45,009 nucleotides of DNA from CAYZPB01 sp964551195 (GCA_964551195.1 CAZKBI010000007.1:1-45009), one strand, 5' to 3'; positions 7,654-17,024 are shown, counted from the stretch's first letter. Program-made: numbers and translations. The notes: a model not told the origin generated them from the letters alone.

Positions 7654-9431
7654 TATCGCGTAGCATCGTTGCTAAGCTATGGATAACGATCCTTGCTTTC
7701 GTTCTGATAGTTTTCTTAATTTTTAACATGTTTATTTTTAATTATTTTGAAAACTATTACGCTGAATTAGAGGCTAATTTTTTGGAGAACCTAAATAAGG
7801 AGCTTAAGTATGTTTTTAATATGATGAGAACTGGTGATTTAGCAGATAATTTTGAATATTACAAACAGACCTTCGATGTTATAGAAGAAATAATAAGCGC
7901 TAATGGGACCGAGCTTCAAGTTGCTGAGACTGATGAGGCAGGTCTTTTAATCTTAGAGAATAGTAGACTGAATCAAGGTCATATTGAGCAAATATCTAAA
8001 CAACCCGGTGAGGTCTTAAGATTAACTTCGATGACCTATAGTAATATATTTACATATAAAGTTTCAAGTTATGACTATTTTGTTCTAACCTATCCAATCT
8101 ATGATAGCGAAGATAAAATAATTAGAACCTTAGTGTTTTTTCAGTCCTTAAATAGTATGCACGTGCTAATCAACGATTTACGAAAATGGCTCTTGATTTT
8201 TGTTCTAGTGGCAGGATTTTTAACTTCGATATTTGCTTTTCTTTTATCCTACCGCGTAGCTGGGCCAATTCGCGAGATGTCGAACGCTGCTAAGCAGTTA
8301 TCACTTGGCGATTTTAAGACTCGGGTAGAAGTGACTGGTAGTGATGAAATTGGTGAGCTCGGTGATAGCTTTAATCAGATGGCTATTCGTTTAGAGGAGA
8401 ATGTTCTTACACTATCAAGTGAAAAAGAAAAGCTCGCTAACGTGTTAAGTAGTATGGCTGACAGTGTTATAACCTTTAATACATCTGGGGAAATTATAAT
8501 GATAAATCCTCCTGGCGAGCAATTGCTTTCTTGGGGCAATCAAGTGCCAGAATTCTTGCTAACTTTGCTTGAGGATGTTCTGGAAAAAGGAAACAATATT
8601 GAACGAACAGAAAAACTTGAAGGAAAAAGTTTATCTGTAATTATGGCTCCCTTGTATTTTGGAGATGAAATCAATGGAGCGGTCACCTTGCTTCGCGACG
8701 TCACCTATGAACAGAAATTGGTTGGCTTAAGACAGGATTTTCTTACAAACGTATCGCATGAGTTAAGGACTCCAATTTCGATGATTCATGGTTATAGTGA
8801 GGCAATTATCGATGGTGTAGTAACTGATCGCCAAGAGCTTAATGAGATAGTGAGTATTATTCATGAGGAGTCATTAAGAATTGGCCGATTAGTAAATGAG
8901 CTTTTAGATTTAGCGGGCATGGAATTTGAATTAAATGCACTAAACTATAACGAAATCGATATTAAGAATGTTATAGACAAAACTGTTAAAAAATTCCGCT
9001 TGCTAGAAAATAATAAGAATATTAAATTAGTTGCTGATTATGAACAAATGCCTGATATACTGGTCCAGATAGATGTAGACCGTATTGAGCAGGTTCTGAC
9101 AAATCTACTTGATAATGCAATTAGACACTCCGAAGAAAATGGTGAGATCAGAATTGTTGCTCGCATGAAATCTAATGATAAATTATTGTTAGAGGTTATT
9201 GATAATGGAGAGGGAATAAAAGAAGAGGATATTCCCTTCGTTTTTGAACGTTTTTATAAATCTGATAAAGCGCGTACAAGAGTACATTCTGGGATGGGCT
9301 TAGGTTTATCAATCGTTAAAAACATTATCGATAATCACCATGGAAGCATCTCAGTGAGGTCGAACAAACCACAGGGAATAATCTTTACGATAATTTTACC
9401 GATAAATCAATCAATGAGAAATGATAAATAA
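7650..9431 (+). CDS. resE: Sensor histidine kinase ResE
   Basis: Membrane sensor kinase partner of ResD. It has 593 residues. A first membrane helix (about 10-30) is followed by an extracytoplasmic region (about 31-175), a second helix (about 177-199), a HAMP domain (about 200-252), a PAS domain (about 260-350), a HisKA domain with H370 in NVSHELRTP, and an HATPase domain with DNGEGI and GMGLGLSIV boxes. The GTG start overlaps the resD stop, as expected for a coupled pair. Ligand or redox input cannot be read from the sequence. The assignment rests on architecture and on its ResD partner. Confidence 0.92.
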   Translation: MISRSIVAKLWITILAFVLIVFLIFNMFIFNYFENYYAELEANFLENLNKELKYVFNMMRTGDLADNFEYYKQTFDVIEEIISANGTELQVAETDEAGLLILENSRLNQGHIEQISKQPGEVLRLTSMTYSNIFTYKVSSYDYFVLTYPIYDSEDKIIRTLVFFQSLNSMHVLINDLRKWLLIFVLVAGFLTSIFAFLLSYRVAGPIREMSNAAKQLSLGDFKTRVEVTGSDEIGELGDSFNQMAIRLEENVLTLSSEKEKLANVLSSMADSVITFNTSGEIIMINPPGEQLLSWGNQVPEFLLTLLEDVLEKGNNIERTEKLEGKSLSVIMAPLYFGDEINGAVTLLRDVTYEQKLVGLRQDFLTNVSHELRTPISMIHGYSEAIIDGVVTDRQELNEIVSIIHEESLRIGRLVNELLDLAGMEFELNALNYNEIDIKNVIDKTVKKFRLLENNKNIKLVADYEQMPDILVQIDVDRIEQVLTNLLDNAIRHSEENGEIRIVARMKSNDKLLLEVIDNGEGIKEEDIPFVFERFYKSDKARTRVHSGMGLGLSIVKNIIDNHHGSISVRSNKPQGIIFTIILPINQSMRNDK

Positions 9432-9460
9432 TTGTAAAAATTTATTTACTATGCTACAAT
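9432..9460 (+). promoter_or_regulatory. Predicted sigma-A promoter for hppA
   Basis: TTGTAA at 9432-9437 and TACAAT at 9455-9460 are 17 bases apart, directly behind the resE stop and 73 bases before the hppA start. It gives hppA its own transcription. Confidence 0.6.
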
Positions 9461-9533
9461 AATCATTATTTTGGAATTCAAAATACGCATTAAAACATTT
9501 GTAGGAAGAATGAAAGAGGGGGAGTATTGGTAA

Positions 9534-11588
9534 ATGACTGAATCAACTTTAGTAATAATAGCTTTACTTACCGGTGTCGTTTCTATTATTGTAGCAATTG
9601 GCTTCTTATTTTCTGTATTAAAAGAAAGCATGGGTACAGAAAGAATGAAAGAGCTGTCTAATGCAATATTTGAAGGTGCAATGGCATTTTTAAATAGACA
9701 GTATAAGACCCTAATACCTATTGTGCTTATAATCACAATAGGGTTACTTTTTGTTAACCCAGATCTTTTCGGTTCAGCAGAGGGGGTTGTTATACCCAGA
9801 ACTGCACTAGCTGTTTCTTTCTTTATTGGGGCAGTTTTCTCAGCGCTTGCGGGCTATATTGGAATGTTCAGTGCAACAAAAGCTAACGCACGTACAACCA
9901 ATGCAGCAATCACCGGTATCGGTAAAGCTCTAACAATTGCCTTCCGTAGTGGAGCAGTAATGGGCTTGTCGGTTGTTGGCCTATCGCTAGTCGGTGTTTC
10001 AGGTCTTTACTTAATTTATGGTAGTGCATCTGTTATCAATAGCTTCGCTTTTGGTGCCAGCGCCGTTGCATTATTTGCACGGATTGGTGGCGGTATTTTT
10101 ACAAAAGCTGCCGACGTCGGTGCAGACTTAGTTGGTAAAATTGAAGCAGGAATACCCGAGGATGATCCGCGAAACCCTGCTGTTATTGCAGATAACGTGG
10201 GTGATAATGTTGGTGACACTGCAGGTATGGGAGCCGACTTATTTGAATCCTATGCAGCTACAACTATTGCTGCAATGATTATCGGTAGCACAGTTTTAGG
10301 CGTTAAAGGTGTTATATTCCCATTATTAGTTGGAGCTGTTGGTATCATTGCTGCAATCATCAGTACTGTCTTTGTTAGATTGAATAATGAGGATGGTAAT
10401 CCACAAATGGCCTTAAATTTTGGGCTATGGGGAACTAATGTTTTAACTGCAATTGGAGCTATTTTTGTAGCTTATTGGATGTTCCCAGATGTTGCTTTAG
10501 GAATCTGGTTAGCTTTATTGTTTGGATTTTTCACTAATCTTGCAATAGGATTTATTACTGAGGTATATACATCATCTGACTATAAAGCTGTTAAAGAGAT
10601 TGCCGAAGCTTCAAAAACTGGCGCTGCAACTAATATTATTAAAGGCTTGGCAGTCGGTTTAAAAAGTACCTTTGCGCCAATGATTGTGATCGTAATTGCT
10701 ATTGGTGGATCTTATTTTGTGGCTGAAAACATAGCTGGAGCTGGGCTTGGCATTTATGGTATCGCGATGGCTGCAATGGGAATGCTTGCAACAGCAGGTA
10801 TGGTTATTGCAATTGACTCTTTTGGACCAGTTGCAGACAACGCTGGCGGTATTGCTGAAATGGCCAAATTAGGACCAGAAGTTCGTCGAAATACGGACCG
10901 ATTAGATGCTGTTGGTAACACAACTGCTGCGGTTGCGAAAGGTTTTGCGATAGGTTCTGCGGCTTTAACTGCGATGGCTTTATTTACAGCCTACGCTGCT
11001 TCCGCTGGCTTATCCGGGATTGGAATCAACCTATTAGAACCAAAGGTTATCATTGGTCTATTTATTGGAGCAGTAGTACCTTTCTTAGTCGCTTCTAGCG
11101 CAATGGATGCTGTTAGTAGAGCAGCTGGTAAAATGATTGAAGAGGTGAGAAGACAGTTTAGAGAAATCCCAGGAATCATGGACGGAACGGGCAGACCTGA
11201 CTACGCAAAATGTGTTGACATTAGTACTCGCGCCGCTCTTAAGGAAATGATTGTACCAGGTATGATTGCAATTCTTACGCCGATAATTGTTGGTTTTAGT
11301 TTAGGGCCTGTTGCCCTTGGAGCAACTTTGGCAGGAGCAACTGCAACTGGTGTTCTCTTAGCTATGTTCATGTCAAACTCTGGTGGCGCATGGGACAATG
11401 CGAAAAAGTATATTGAGTCTGGTGCTCACGGTGGTAAAGGAACCCCAGCGCATGAAGCTGCAGTTATTGGGGATACAGTAGGGGATCCATTCAAGGATAC
11501 TGCTGGACCTGCAATGAACCCACTGATTAAGGTTATGGGTACAATATCATTAATTATTGCACCAATTTTAGCTACATTATTTATGTAA
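9534..11588 (+). CDS. hppA: Membrane-bound ion-translocating pyrophosphatase
   Basis: Couples hydrolysis of pyrophosphate to ion export across the membrane. It has 684 residues and about 16 membrane helices. The active-site loop is present: DVGADLVGK (194-202), then NPAVIADNVGDNVGDTAGMG and the later DSFGPVADNAGG. A465 in GNTTAAVAKG, where potassium-independent enzymes carry Lys, marks the potassium-dependent class. E238 in DLFESY is at the upper glutamate position and A242 stands one turn below it, unlike plant proton pumps. That pattern is compatible with a sodium pump, but the ion cannot be settled here. GGGGGAG precedes the ATG. It has its own promoter and terminator. Confidence 0.95.
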   Translation: MTESTLVIIALLTGVVSIIVAIGFLFSVLKESMGTERMKELSNAIFEGAMAFLNRQYKTLIPIVLIITIGLLFVNPDLFGSAEGVVIPRTALAVSFFIGAVFSALAGYIGMFSATKANARTTNAAITGIGKALTIAFRSGAVMGLSVVGLSLVGVSGLYLIYGSASVINSFAFGASAVALFARIGGGIFTKAADVGADLVGKIEAGIPEDDPRNPAVIADNVGDNVGDTAGMGADLFESYAATTIAAMIIGSTVLGVKGVIFPLLVGAVGIIAAIISTVFVRLNNEDGNPQMALNFGLWGTNVLTAIGAIFVAYWMFPDVALGIWLALLFGFFTNLAIGFITEVYTSSDYKAVKEIAEASKTGAATNIIKGLAVGLKSTFAPMIVIVIAIGGSYFVAENIAGAGLGIYGIAMAAMGMLATAGMVIAIDSFGPVADNAGGIAEMAKLGPEVRRNTDRLDAVGNTTAAVAKGFAIGSAALTAMALFTAYAASAGLSGIGINLLEPKVIIGLFIGAVVPFLVASSAMDAVSRAAGKMIEEVRRQFREIPGIMDGTGRPDYAKCVDISTRAALKEMIVPGMIAILTPIIVGFSLGPVALGATLAGATATGVLLAMFMSNSGGAWDNAKKYIESGAHGGKGTPAHEAAVIGDTVGDPFKDTAGPAMNPLIKVMGTISLIIAPILATLFM

Positions 11589-11608
11589 TATTAATTATCT
11601 ACAAATAT

Positions 11609-11641
11609 AAAAGGAGTTGAATCTATGATTCAACTCCTTTT
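11609..11641. terminator. Bidirectional terminator between hppA and fer
   Basis: A perfect 15-bp stem (11609-11623 with 11627-11641) with a 3-base loop lies between two convergent genes. Its outer arms are A-rich and T-rich, giving a T run on either strand. Confidence 0.92.
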
Positions 11642-11652
11642 TATAATTTTAA

Positions 11653-11862
11653 TTATTCAGTAATTTTTATTGCATCTGTCGGGCAGCTATCACTAGCATC
11701 GTGCACATCCTCATGAAAATCCTCTGGGATTTCAGCAGTATTCTGATTATCATCGATAATGTTGAAGGCAATTCCGTCATCATCATAATCAAAGACATCA
11801 GGAGCTACTGATCCGCATGCACCGCAAGCAATACATAAATCCTTTTCAACATAAACTTTCAT
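11653..11862 (-). CDS. fer: Single [4Fe-4S] ferredoxin
   Basis: Small acidic electron carrier of 69 residues. CIACGACG near the N-terminus and a lone Cys in DSCPTDAI near the end supply the ligands of one [4Fe-4S] cluster, as in the Bacillus Fer type, rather than the two clusters of clostridial ferredoxins. GGAGGTGA lies 5 bases before the ATG. It stands beside a ypbE-like gene, as in B. subtilis. The 2-oxoacid:ferredoxin oxidoreductase encoded about 1 kb away on the other strand could use it as acceptor; that is inference. Confidence 0.93.
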   Translation of the reverse strand: MKVYVEKDLCIACGACGSVAPDVFDYDDDGIAFNIIDDNQNTAEIPEDFHEDVHDASDSCPTDAIKITE

Positions 11863-11923
11863 AACTTCACCTCCAAGGCACTAAAAAATAGTGCGACATA
11901 CAGTAAACTATATCACTTTACTT

Positions 11924-11952
11924 ATATTAAATATATTTAATACATTTTGCAA
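11924..11952 (-). promoter_or_regulatory. Predicted promoter for fer (reverse strand)
   Basis: On the reverse strand TTGCAA (11952-11947) and TAATAT (11929-11924) are 17 bases apart. A small hairpin (stem GCACTA, 11879-11895) lies between promoter and ribosome site and could stabilise the leader. Confidence 0.55.
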
Positions 11953-12102
11953 GTGCAAACGTCGTTTACACTAAAATAAAAATAAACAATAACACATTTG
12001 TTAGGGAAAAGTTGAGTTTTTAAAGTAACAATTGGTCCAAATATGGTATTATATAAACAAGTGTTTAATTTTATTAAATTGATGATAAATTAAGGTGAAA
12101 GG

Positions 12103-12723
12103 GTGGTAAAAGTCATGGACGATTTTCCGTTTAATAAAAATAACAATAAATATGTTCAGGAATATAAACCGGGAGAAGCTAGTTTTCCGCCAAGAAGTAC
12201 GATTCATGGTGTTAAGGACGAGGATGCTCCCAAAAATGATAAGTTATCGAAGATTATTTTTAGTGCCTTTGGCTTCTTAATTGTAATAGCTATTATTTTA
12301 TTCTTGGTTTTCGGTGGCTCCGGTGACGACCCTGAAGATAAAGACCCAGCAGGTAATGACAGTCAAGTTGAAGAACCTGGAGATAAGACAGATAAGCCGC
12401 CGACGGATCCGGATGATATTATAATTGAAAAACCAGAAGAGCTACCTATAATTATTGAGCCTGGAGATGACAAGCCGCCGGTAGTAGAATCACCAGTAGT
12501 GGATCCACCATCTGAACCAACTTCTCCAGGAACGCCTACACCACCAACAGGTCCAGGCGAGACACACACGGTGAAAGCGGGAGAGACTTTATTTTCTATT
12601 AGCCAGAAATATTATGGTGGAGGCTATCTTGAAAGGCTTGCTGCTTTTAATAATATTGATGATCCAGCCTACTTAATGGTTGGAACAGTTCTTAAAATTC
12701 CTAAGAAAGAATTGTTAAATTAG
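12103..12723 (+). CDS. Membrane-anchored LysM protein (YpbE-like)
   Basis: Likely a cell-wall-associated protein. It has up to 206 residues: a short cytoplasmic N-terminus, one membrane helix (about 48-69, IIFSAFGFLIVIAIILFLVF), a long Pro/Asp/Glu-rich linker (about 70-150), and a single C-terminal LysM domain (HTVKAGETLFSISQKYYGG to LKIPKK) that would bind peptidoglycan. GTG 12103 has AAGGTGA four bases before it; ATG 12115 is an alternative start with GGGTGG eight bases before it. B. subtilis carries ypbE, of the same architecture, near fer, which supports the name. No enzymatic domain is present. Confidence 0.85.
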   Translation: MVKVMDDFPFNKNNNKYVQEYKPGEASFPPRSTIHGVKDEDAPKNDKLSKIIFSAFGFLIVIAIILFLVFGGSGDDPEDKDPAGNDSQVEEPGDKTDKPPTDPDDIIIEKPEELPIIIEPGDDKPPVVESPVVDPPSEPTSPGTPTPPTGPGETHTVKAGETLFSISQKYYGGGYLERLAAFNNIDDPAYLMVGTVLKIPKKELLN

Positions 12724-12822
12724 ATTATCTATTATAAAATGATTTCTGTATAAAATTTTATTTGTGGCATAATGCCTCTGATAAAACACATATATAATTA
12801 TAAAAGGAGAGGAGTATAGTAT

Positions 12823-13818
12823 ATGTCAAAATTACCTATCAAGAATGATCAAGGATTTTTTGAAATTCGTCTAGAATCTATCGGCGGCTTGGGAGCTCAT
12901 CTTGCAGGGAAAATGCTTGCAGAAGCTGGAATTCTTGGTCTTGGTCTAAATGGTGCACACTTTTCGTCGTATGGTTCAGAAAAGAAAGGTAGCCCAATTA
13001 AGTCTTTTGTTCGTTTCGGTGAGGGAGATATACGAATTAGTAGTCCTGTTGAGCGTCCACATATTGTTGCAGTCTTCCATGAAGCTTTATTTAAAACTAT
13101 TGATGTTGCAAACGGACTCTATCCAAATGGGGTAATTTTAGTAAATACAACTAAATCTCCAGACGAGATCCGTGCCCTCTTAGGCTTGAAATCAGGGACA
13201 GTTGCTGTGGTTGATGCTTTAAATATTTCTGTTGAGGAAAAAACACGTGTTAACACGGCAATACTTGGCGCATTACTAAGAATGGCAGATTTCCTAGATC
13301 CAGCCGCTATGAAAAAGGTTATCGAGGATACCTTTGGTGCTAAATACCCACATTTAGTTGAGTCAAATATTAGGACTTTTGATCGTGGCTACAACGAAGT
13401 ACAATTCAAAACCTATGAAGATGAAAGTGGAGTGCCCGCTGAGTTCGCGCGTCCGCAACCACTATATGGCTATGAAACACAGCCGATCGGTGGGAATATA
13501 ATAAACCCAGGCAATTCTATTTCTAGAGATTTAAGCTCATCAAGACAAGGATTCATACCTGAGCTAGATTTAGATGCTTGTATTCATTGTGCTAAATGTG
13601 ATATTGTCTGTCCGGATTTATGTTTTGAGTGGGTTCAAGGCGAGGATAAGCGAGGTAGGCCACAAATGTTTTTACGTGGACTTGATTATCAATATTGCAA
13701 AGGCTGCTTAAAATGTGTTGAAGCTTGTCCGACAGATGCTCTAAAGACAATTCGTGAAGTAGAAGGATACACTGAAAAACATGGTATATCACAAGATTTT
13801 AAATTAGAATCAAATTAG
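12823..13818 (+). CDS. 2-oxoacid:ferredoxin oxidoreductase, fused gamma-delta subunit
   Basis: Part of a CoA-dependent 2-oxoacid (pyruvate or related) oxidoreductase that passes electrons to ferredoxin. It has 331 residues. The gamma domain (about 12-190) has the GGLGAHLAGKMLAEAG opening and AHFSSYGSEKKGSP. A delta-type domain (about 240-315) follows with two [4Fe-4S] motifs, CIHCAKCDIVCPD from C253 and CKGCLKCVEACP from C292. Gamma and delta are usually separate subunits; here they are one chain. AAAGGAGAGG precedes the ATG, and the alpha-beta gene follows after 16 bases. Pyruvate is the likeliest substrate, but the sequence does not prove it. Confidence 0.9.
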   Translation: MSKLPIKNDQGFFEIRLESIGGLGAHLAGKMLAEAGILGLGLNGAHFSSYGSEKKGSPIKSFVRFGEGDIRISSPVERPHIVAVFHEALFKTIDVANGLYPNGVILVNTTKSPDEIRALLGLKSGTVAVVDALNISVEEKTRVNTAILGALLRMADFLDPAAMKKVIEDTFGAKYPHLVESNIRTFDRGYNEVQFKTYEDESGVPAEFARPQPLYGYETQPIGGNIINPGNSISRDLSSSRQGFIPELDLDACIHCAKCDIVCPDLCFEWVQGEDKRGRPQMFLRGLDYQYCKGCLKCVEACPTDALKTIREVEGYTEKHGISQDFKLESN

Positions 13819-13834
13819 AGGAGGGTGAGGAAAT

Positions 13835-16096
13835 ATGACAGTTCAGAATCAACAGAAAACTGACATTTTAACTGGTAATGAAATGGCTGCCTTATCGATA
13901 GCCCAGATGAACTATCATGTTATGGGGTATTATCCAATCACCCCATCTACTGAGATTGCGGAAATTTTGGATGAGATGAAAACTAGAGGTGAGCATAATA
14001 TCAAAATGATACCAGCTGATGGTGAACACGGTTCTGCTGGAATCAACTATGGTGCTGCAACTGGTGGGGGCAGAGTTTTCAATGCCACAAGTGCTAATGG
14101 TCTACTCTATATGTTGGAGCAATTACCAGTACAATCAGGAACGCGGTTCCCGATGGTAATGAATCTGGTTATGCGCTCAATTAGTGGTCCGCTGAATATT
14201 CGCGGCGACCATTCAGATTTATATTACGCTTTAAATATTGGCTGGCCAATCCTTGTGGCCAAGGATCCACAGGCAGTATATGACTTTAATATTATAGCGA
14301 CAAAGTTAAGTGAACATAAAAATGTAAGGTTACCGGTCATTGTTGCGTTTGATGGTTTTATCACTTCGCATCAGAAGCGCCGCGTAAACTTTTTCGAGGA
14401 CCGCAAGGTTGTTCAGGATTTTGTTGGTGAGATACCAAAGGGCTATGTTACATCGTTAGACGCGAAGAACCCTGTTACGATTGGCGGTTATATGAATGAC
14501 GATTATATCAACAATAAGTATCAGCAGTCGCTTGCAATGTATGAGGCAGCGGACGCTTTCGAGGAGATTGCCACAGAATATAAAGCAATTTCTGGGCGCG
14601 ATTATAAGGCATTAGACTTATATTTGATGGAGGATGCTGAGATTGCTGTGTTTTTACTAGGGTCAGCAGCTGAAACAGCTAAGGATGTTGCCGATAATCT
14701 ACGCAAGAAAGGAATAAAGGCTGGGGTAATCTCACCTAATATGATTAGACCTTTCCCACAAGCTGCAATCCGCGAGGCATTAAAGAATGTGAAGGGACTT
14801 CTAATCGGTGAAAGAGCAGATTCCTATGGTGCTTATGGTGGCAATATAACACAGGAAGTTAAAGCAGCTATTCAATCTGATAAAGATAATAGTACCGTTG
14901 TTCTAACAAGAGTATTTTCTCTGGGCGGTAAAGACTACTATTCAGATGAAATCGAAGATTTCTTTAAACTGGCTTCGGAAGCTGCGGAAGTTGGCTACGC
15001 TGAGGTTCCTTTTGATTACTATGGAGTTTACCCTGGTGAAGCAGGAGTAGTGCCTGAGCGTGTATTAGCAGATATTACTAATGATTGGAAGACAGGTCTA
15101 ATCGATGTGTCTTTGGATGAAGAAACCAATAAATTAAAGGTCAAAATCCCACCAATTCGTAGTTTAACCATTAAGCCAAAAAGACTAGCACCTGGTCATG
15201 GAGCTTGTCCAGGTTGCGGAATTTACTCTGGACTGGAAACTTTCTTTAAGGGTATTGAAGGTGACATTGTTGTGCTTTTCCATACAGGTTGTGCAATGGT
15301 TGTCTCAACCGGTTATCCATATAGCTCACATAAAGGGACATATATTCATAATCTATTCCAGAATGGGGCAGCAACATTATCAGGTGTTGTAGAAATGTTC
15401 TGGGAGAAGAAACGCCGCGGTGAGATTGAGGTTGGTGATGACTTCACCTTCATTATGGTTTCTGGTGACGGTGGTATGGATATTGGTATGGGTCCAGCAA
15501 TTGGTGCAGCACTGCGTAATCACAAAATGATTATCGTTGAGTATGATAACGAAGGTTATATGAACACCGGTTCACAACTTTCTTACTCAACACCGATGGG
15601 TCACCGCACGACTACCTCAGGGGTTGGGAAATGCCAACAGGGTAAATCTTTCCATCATAAAGATACAGCTCAGATTATGGCAGCGACTAATATCCCTTAC
15701 GTATTTACAGGCACAGAGTCGCATCCGCAGGATCTAATTAGAAAGGCAGCAAAAGCACAGTGGTATGCAAACAACGTTGGTTTGGTCTACGGAAAGATAC
15801 TGAGTGCTTGCCCGCTTAACTGGATTTCTAAGGATCAGGACGGTAGCACAATAGTTGAAAATGCGGTTAATTCTTGTTTCTTTCCTTTATACGAAATCGA
15901 AAATGGTATTACTACGATAACTTATGATCCGGAGGAAAAGGGTAATAGAGTAGCTGCGGCAGAGTGGCTAAAGTTAATGGGTAAAACACGTCATCTCTTA
16001 AAACCAGAGAATGTAGATTTGCTTAATAATTTCGAGGCAGAAGTCGAGTTAAGATGGCAACGGTTAAAAGAGAAAGACCAGAACCCACTTCTATAA
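13835..16096 (+). CDS. 2-oxoacid:ferredoxin oxidoreductase, fused alpha-beta subunit
   Basis: Catalytic chain of the two-gene enzyme begun by the preceding ORF. It has 753 residues. The alpha part (about 1-400) has YYPITPSTEIAE, the PADGEHGSAGINYGAATGG segment and SGPLNIRGDHSDLY. The beta part (about 445-753) has GHGACPGCG, HTGC and a later ACPLNW, the expected cluster cysteines, and the thiamine diphosphate motif SGDGGMDIG...YDNEGYMNTG. GAGGAGGGTGAGG lies before the ATG. The domain order alpha then beta, with no internal stop, makes it a true fusion. It differs from the single-chain clostridial PFOR, which also contains the gamma and ferredoxin parts. The substrate is unproven. Confidence 0.92.
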   Translation: MTVQNQQKTDILTGNEMAALSIAQMNYHVMGYYPITPSTEIAEILDEMKTRGEHNIKMIPADGEHGSAGINYGAATGGGRVFNATSANGLLYMLEQLPVQSGTRFPMVMNLVMRSISGPLNIRGDHSDLYYALNIGWPILVAKDPQAVYDFNIIATKLSEHKNVRLPVIVAFDGFITSHQKRRVNFFEDRKVVQDFVGEIPKGYVTSLDAKNPVTIGGYMNDDYINNKYQQSLAMYEAADAFEEIATEYKAISGRDYKALDLYLMEDAEIAVFLLGSAAETAKDVADNLRKKGIKAGVISPNMIRPFPQAAIREALKNVKGLLIGERADSYGAYGGNITQEVKAAIQSDKDNSTVVLTRVFSLGGKDYYSDEIEDFFKLASEAAEVGYAEVPFDYYGVYPGEAGVVPERVLADITNDWKTGLIDVSLDEETNKLKVKIPPIRSLTIKPKRLAPGHGACPGCGIYSGLETFFKGIEGDIVVLFHTGCAMVVSTGYPYSSHKGTYIHNLFQNGAATLSGVVEMFWEKKRRGEIEVGDDFTFIMVSGDGGMDIGMGPAIGAALRNHKMIIVEYDNEGYMNTGSQLSYSTPMGHRTTTSGVGKCQQGKSFHHKDTAQIMAATNIPYVFTGTESHPQDLIRKAAKAQWYANNVGLVYGKILSACPLNWISKDQDGSTIVENAVNSCFFPLYEIENGITTITYDPEEKGNRVAAAEWLKLMGKTRHLLKPENVDLLNNFEAEVELRWQRLKEKDQNPLL

Positions 16097-16104
16097 AAGT
16101 TTAG

Positions 16105-16141
16105 AAAGAGGTTATCAGTAAAATGCTGATAACCTCTTTTT
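16105..16141. terminator. Bidirectional terminator after the oxidoreductase genes
   Basis: A 14-bp perfect stem (16105-16118 with 16126-16139) ends in TTTTT on the forward strand. It sits between convergent units and can also serve the deacetylase gene on the reverse strand, where the T run is interrupted. Confidence 0.9.
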
Positions 16142-16169
16142 ATAGAAATAATTAATTTAATTGCTAAGA

Positions 16170-16988
16170 TTACTCGTATATTACCTCAGTAGGCAGAACA
16201 AATTCATAGCCTTGCTTCAGAAGATTTGCAAGAATCTTATCCAAAGCAAGTGCTGTAATTTCGATATCATGCATTAGGATATTGGCACCGGGGAAAACAC
16301 TATTAGTTACTTCATCAATTAATTCATCATAACGTTCTGGATTGATAATTTCCCAGTCACGAGAGCCCAGGGACCAATTCATTTTCTGTATGTTCTGTTT
16401 TCGAAGAATATCGTCTAAAAATGGATTCTTCGCTTGCGCTCCATAAGGTGGACGTAGATATCTAACATCCTCGCCGGTAATCTCTTTTATTAAAACGTTT
16501 AAACGATTGACTTGACTCTCAGTCTCTTCACGTGTAGTAATTTCATTTAAATTCTCATGACCCCAAGTATGATTACCAATTATATGCCCACGGTCATAAA
16601 TTTCTTTAATCAGTTCTCTGTCACGGTCAGCGTAATAACCAGTTACAAAGAAAATGGCCTTAGCATCATATTTATCAAGTGTGTCAAGGATTGTGGCCGT
16701 ATGTAGCCCCTTTGGTGCATCATCAAAAGTTAGCAATACTGGTTTGGTAGTGTTATCTGGATCGACAGCTTTAATAAGATAATTATTTACATTCACATAG
16801 TACTTTTCCGCTTGCTCTACTGGTAAAGTAGGGTCTTCTACATCACTTTCAGGCTTGCTTGGCGCAGGTTCGTTATCTGGTTGTGTTCCGTCATTGTCAC
16901 CCTCCGATGAATTCGTACAAGCAGCTAAAAGTAGTCCTAAGGCAATTATCAAAATAAAAACCGTCCATTTCCAAGAAAATTTTTTCAT
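16170..16988 (-). CDS. Polysaccharide deacetylase lipoprotein (NodB domain)
   Basis: Predicted extracytoplasmic metal-dependent deacetylase acting on peptidoglycan or another glycan. ATG 16988 is preferred because GAGGA lies eight bases before it; the upstream ATG 17003 has no ribosome site. The 272-residue product starts with a lipoprotein signal (MKKFSWKWTVF, then LGLLLAAC) with the lipid-bearing Cys at 24. An acidic low-complexity linker follows. The NodB domain has TFDDAP (metal and base aspartates), HTWGH (metal histidines), RPPYG and a late LMHD. All catalytic positions appear intact. The substrate is unknown. Confidence 0.9.
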   Translation of the reverse strand: MKKFSWKWTVFILIIALGLLLAACTNSSEGDNDGTQPDNEPAPSKPESDVEDPTLPVEQAEKYYVNVNNYLIKAVDPDNTTKPVLLTFDDAPKGLHTATILDTLDKYDAKAIFFVTGYYADRDRELIKEIYDRGHIIGNHTWGHENLNEITTREETESQVNRLNVLIKEITGEDVRYLRPPYGAQAKNPFLDDILRKQNIQKMNWSLGSRDWEIINPERYDELIDEVTNSVFPGANILMHDIEITALALDKILANLLKQGYEFVLPTEVIYE

Positions 16989-17024
16989 GCAGCTGATCCT
17001 CATTTCGAATATAGTAGTTTTATC

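Noticed and set aside
12363..12569. Pro/Glu/Asp-rich stretch of the LysM protein as a tandem repeat array
   Set aside because: The bases are compositionally biased, but no regular repeat unit could be seen; it reads as a flexible wall-spanning linker.
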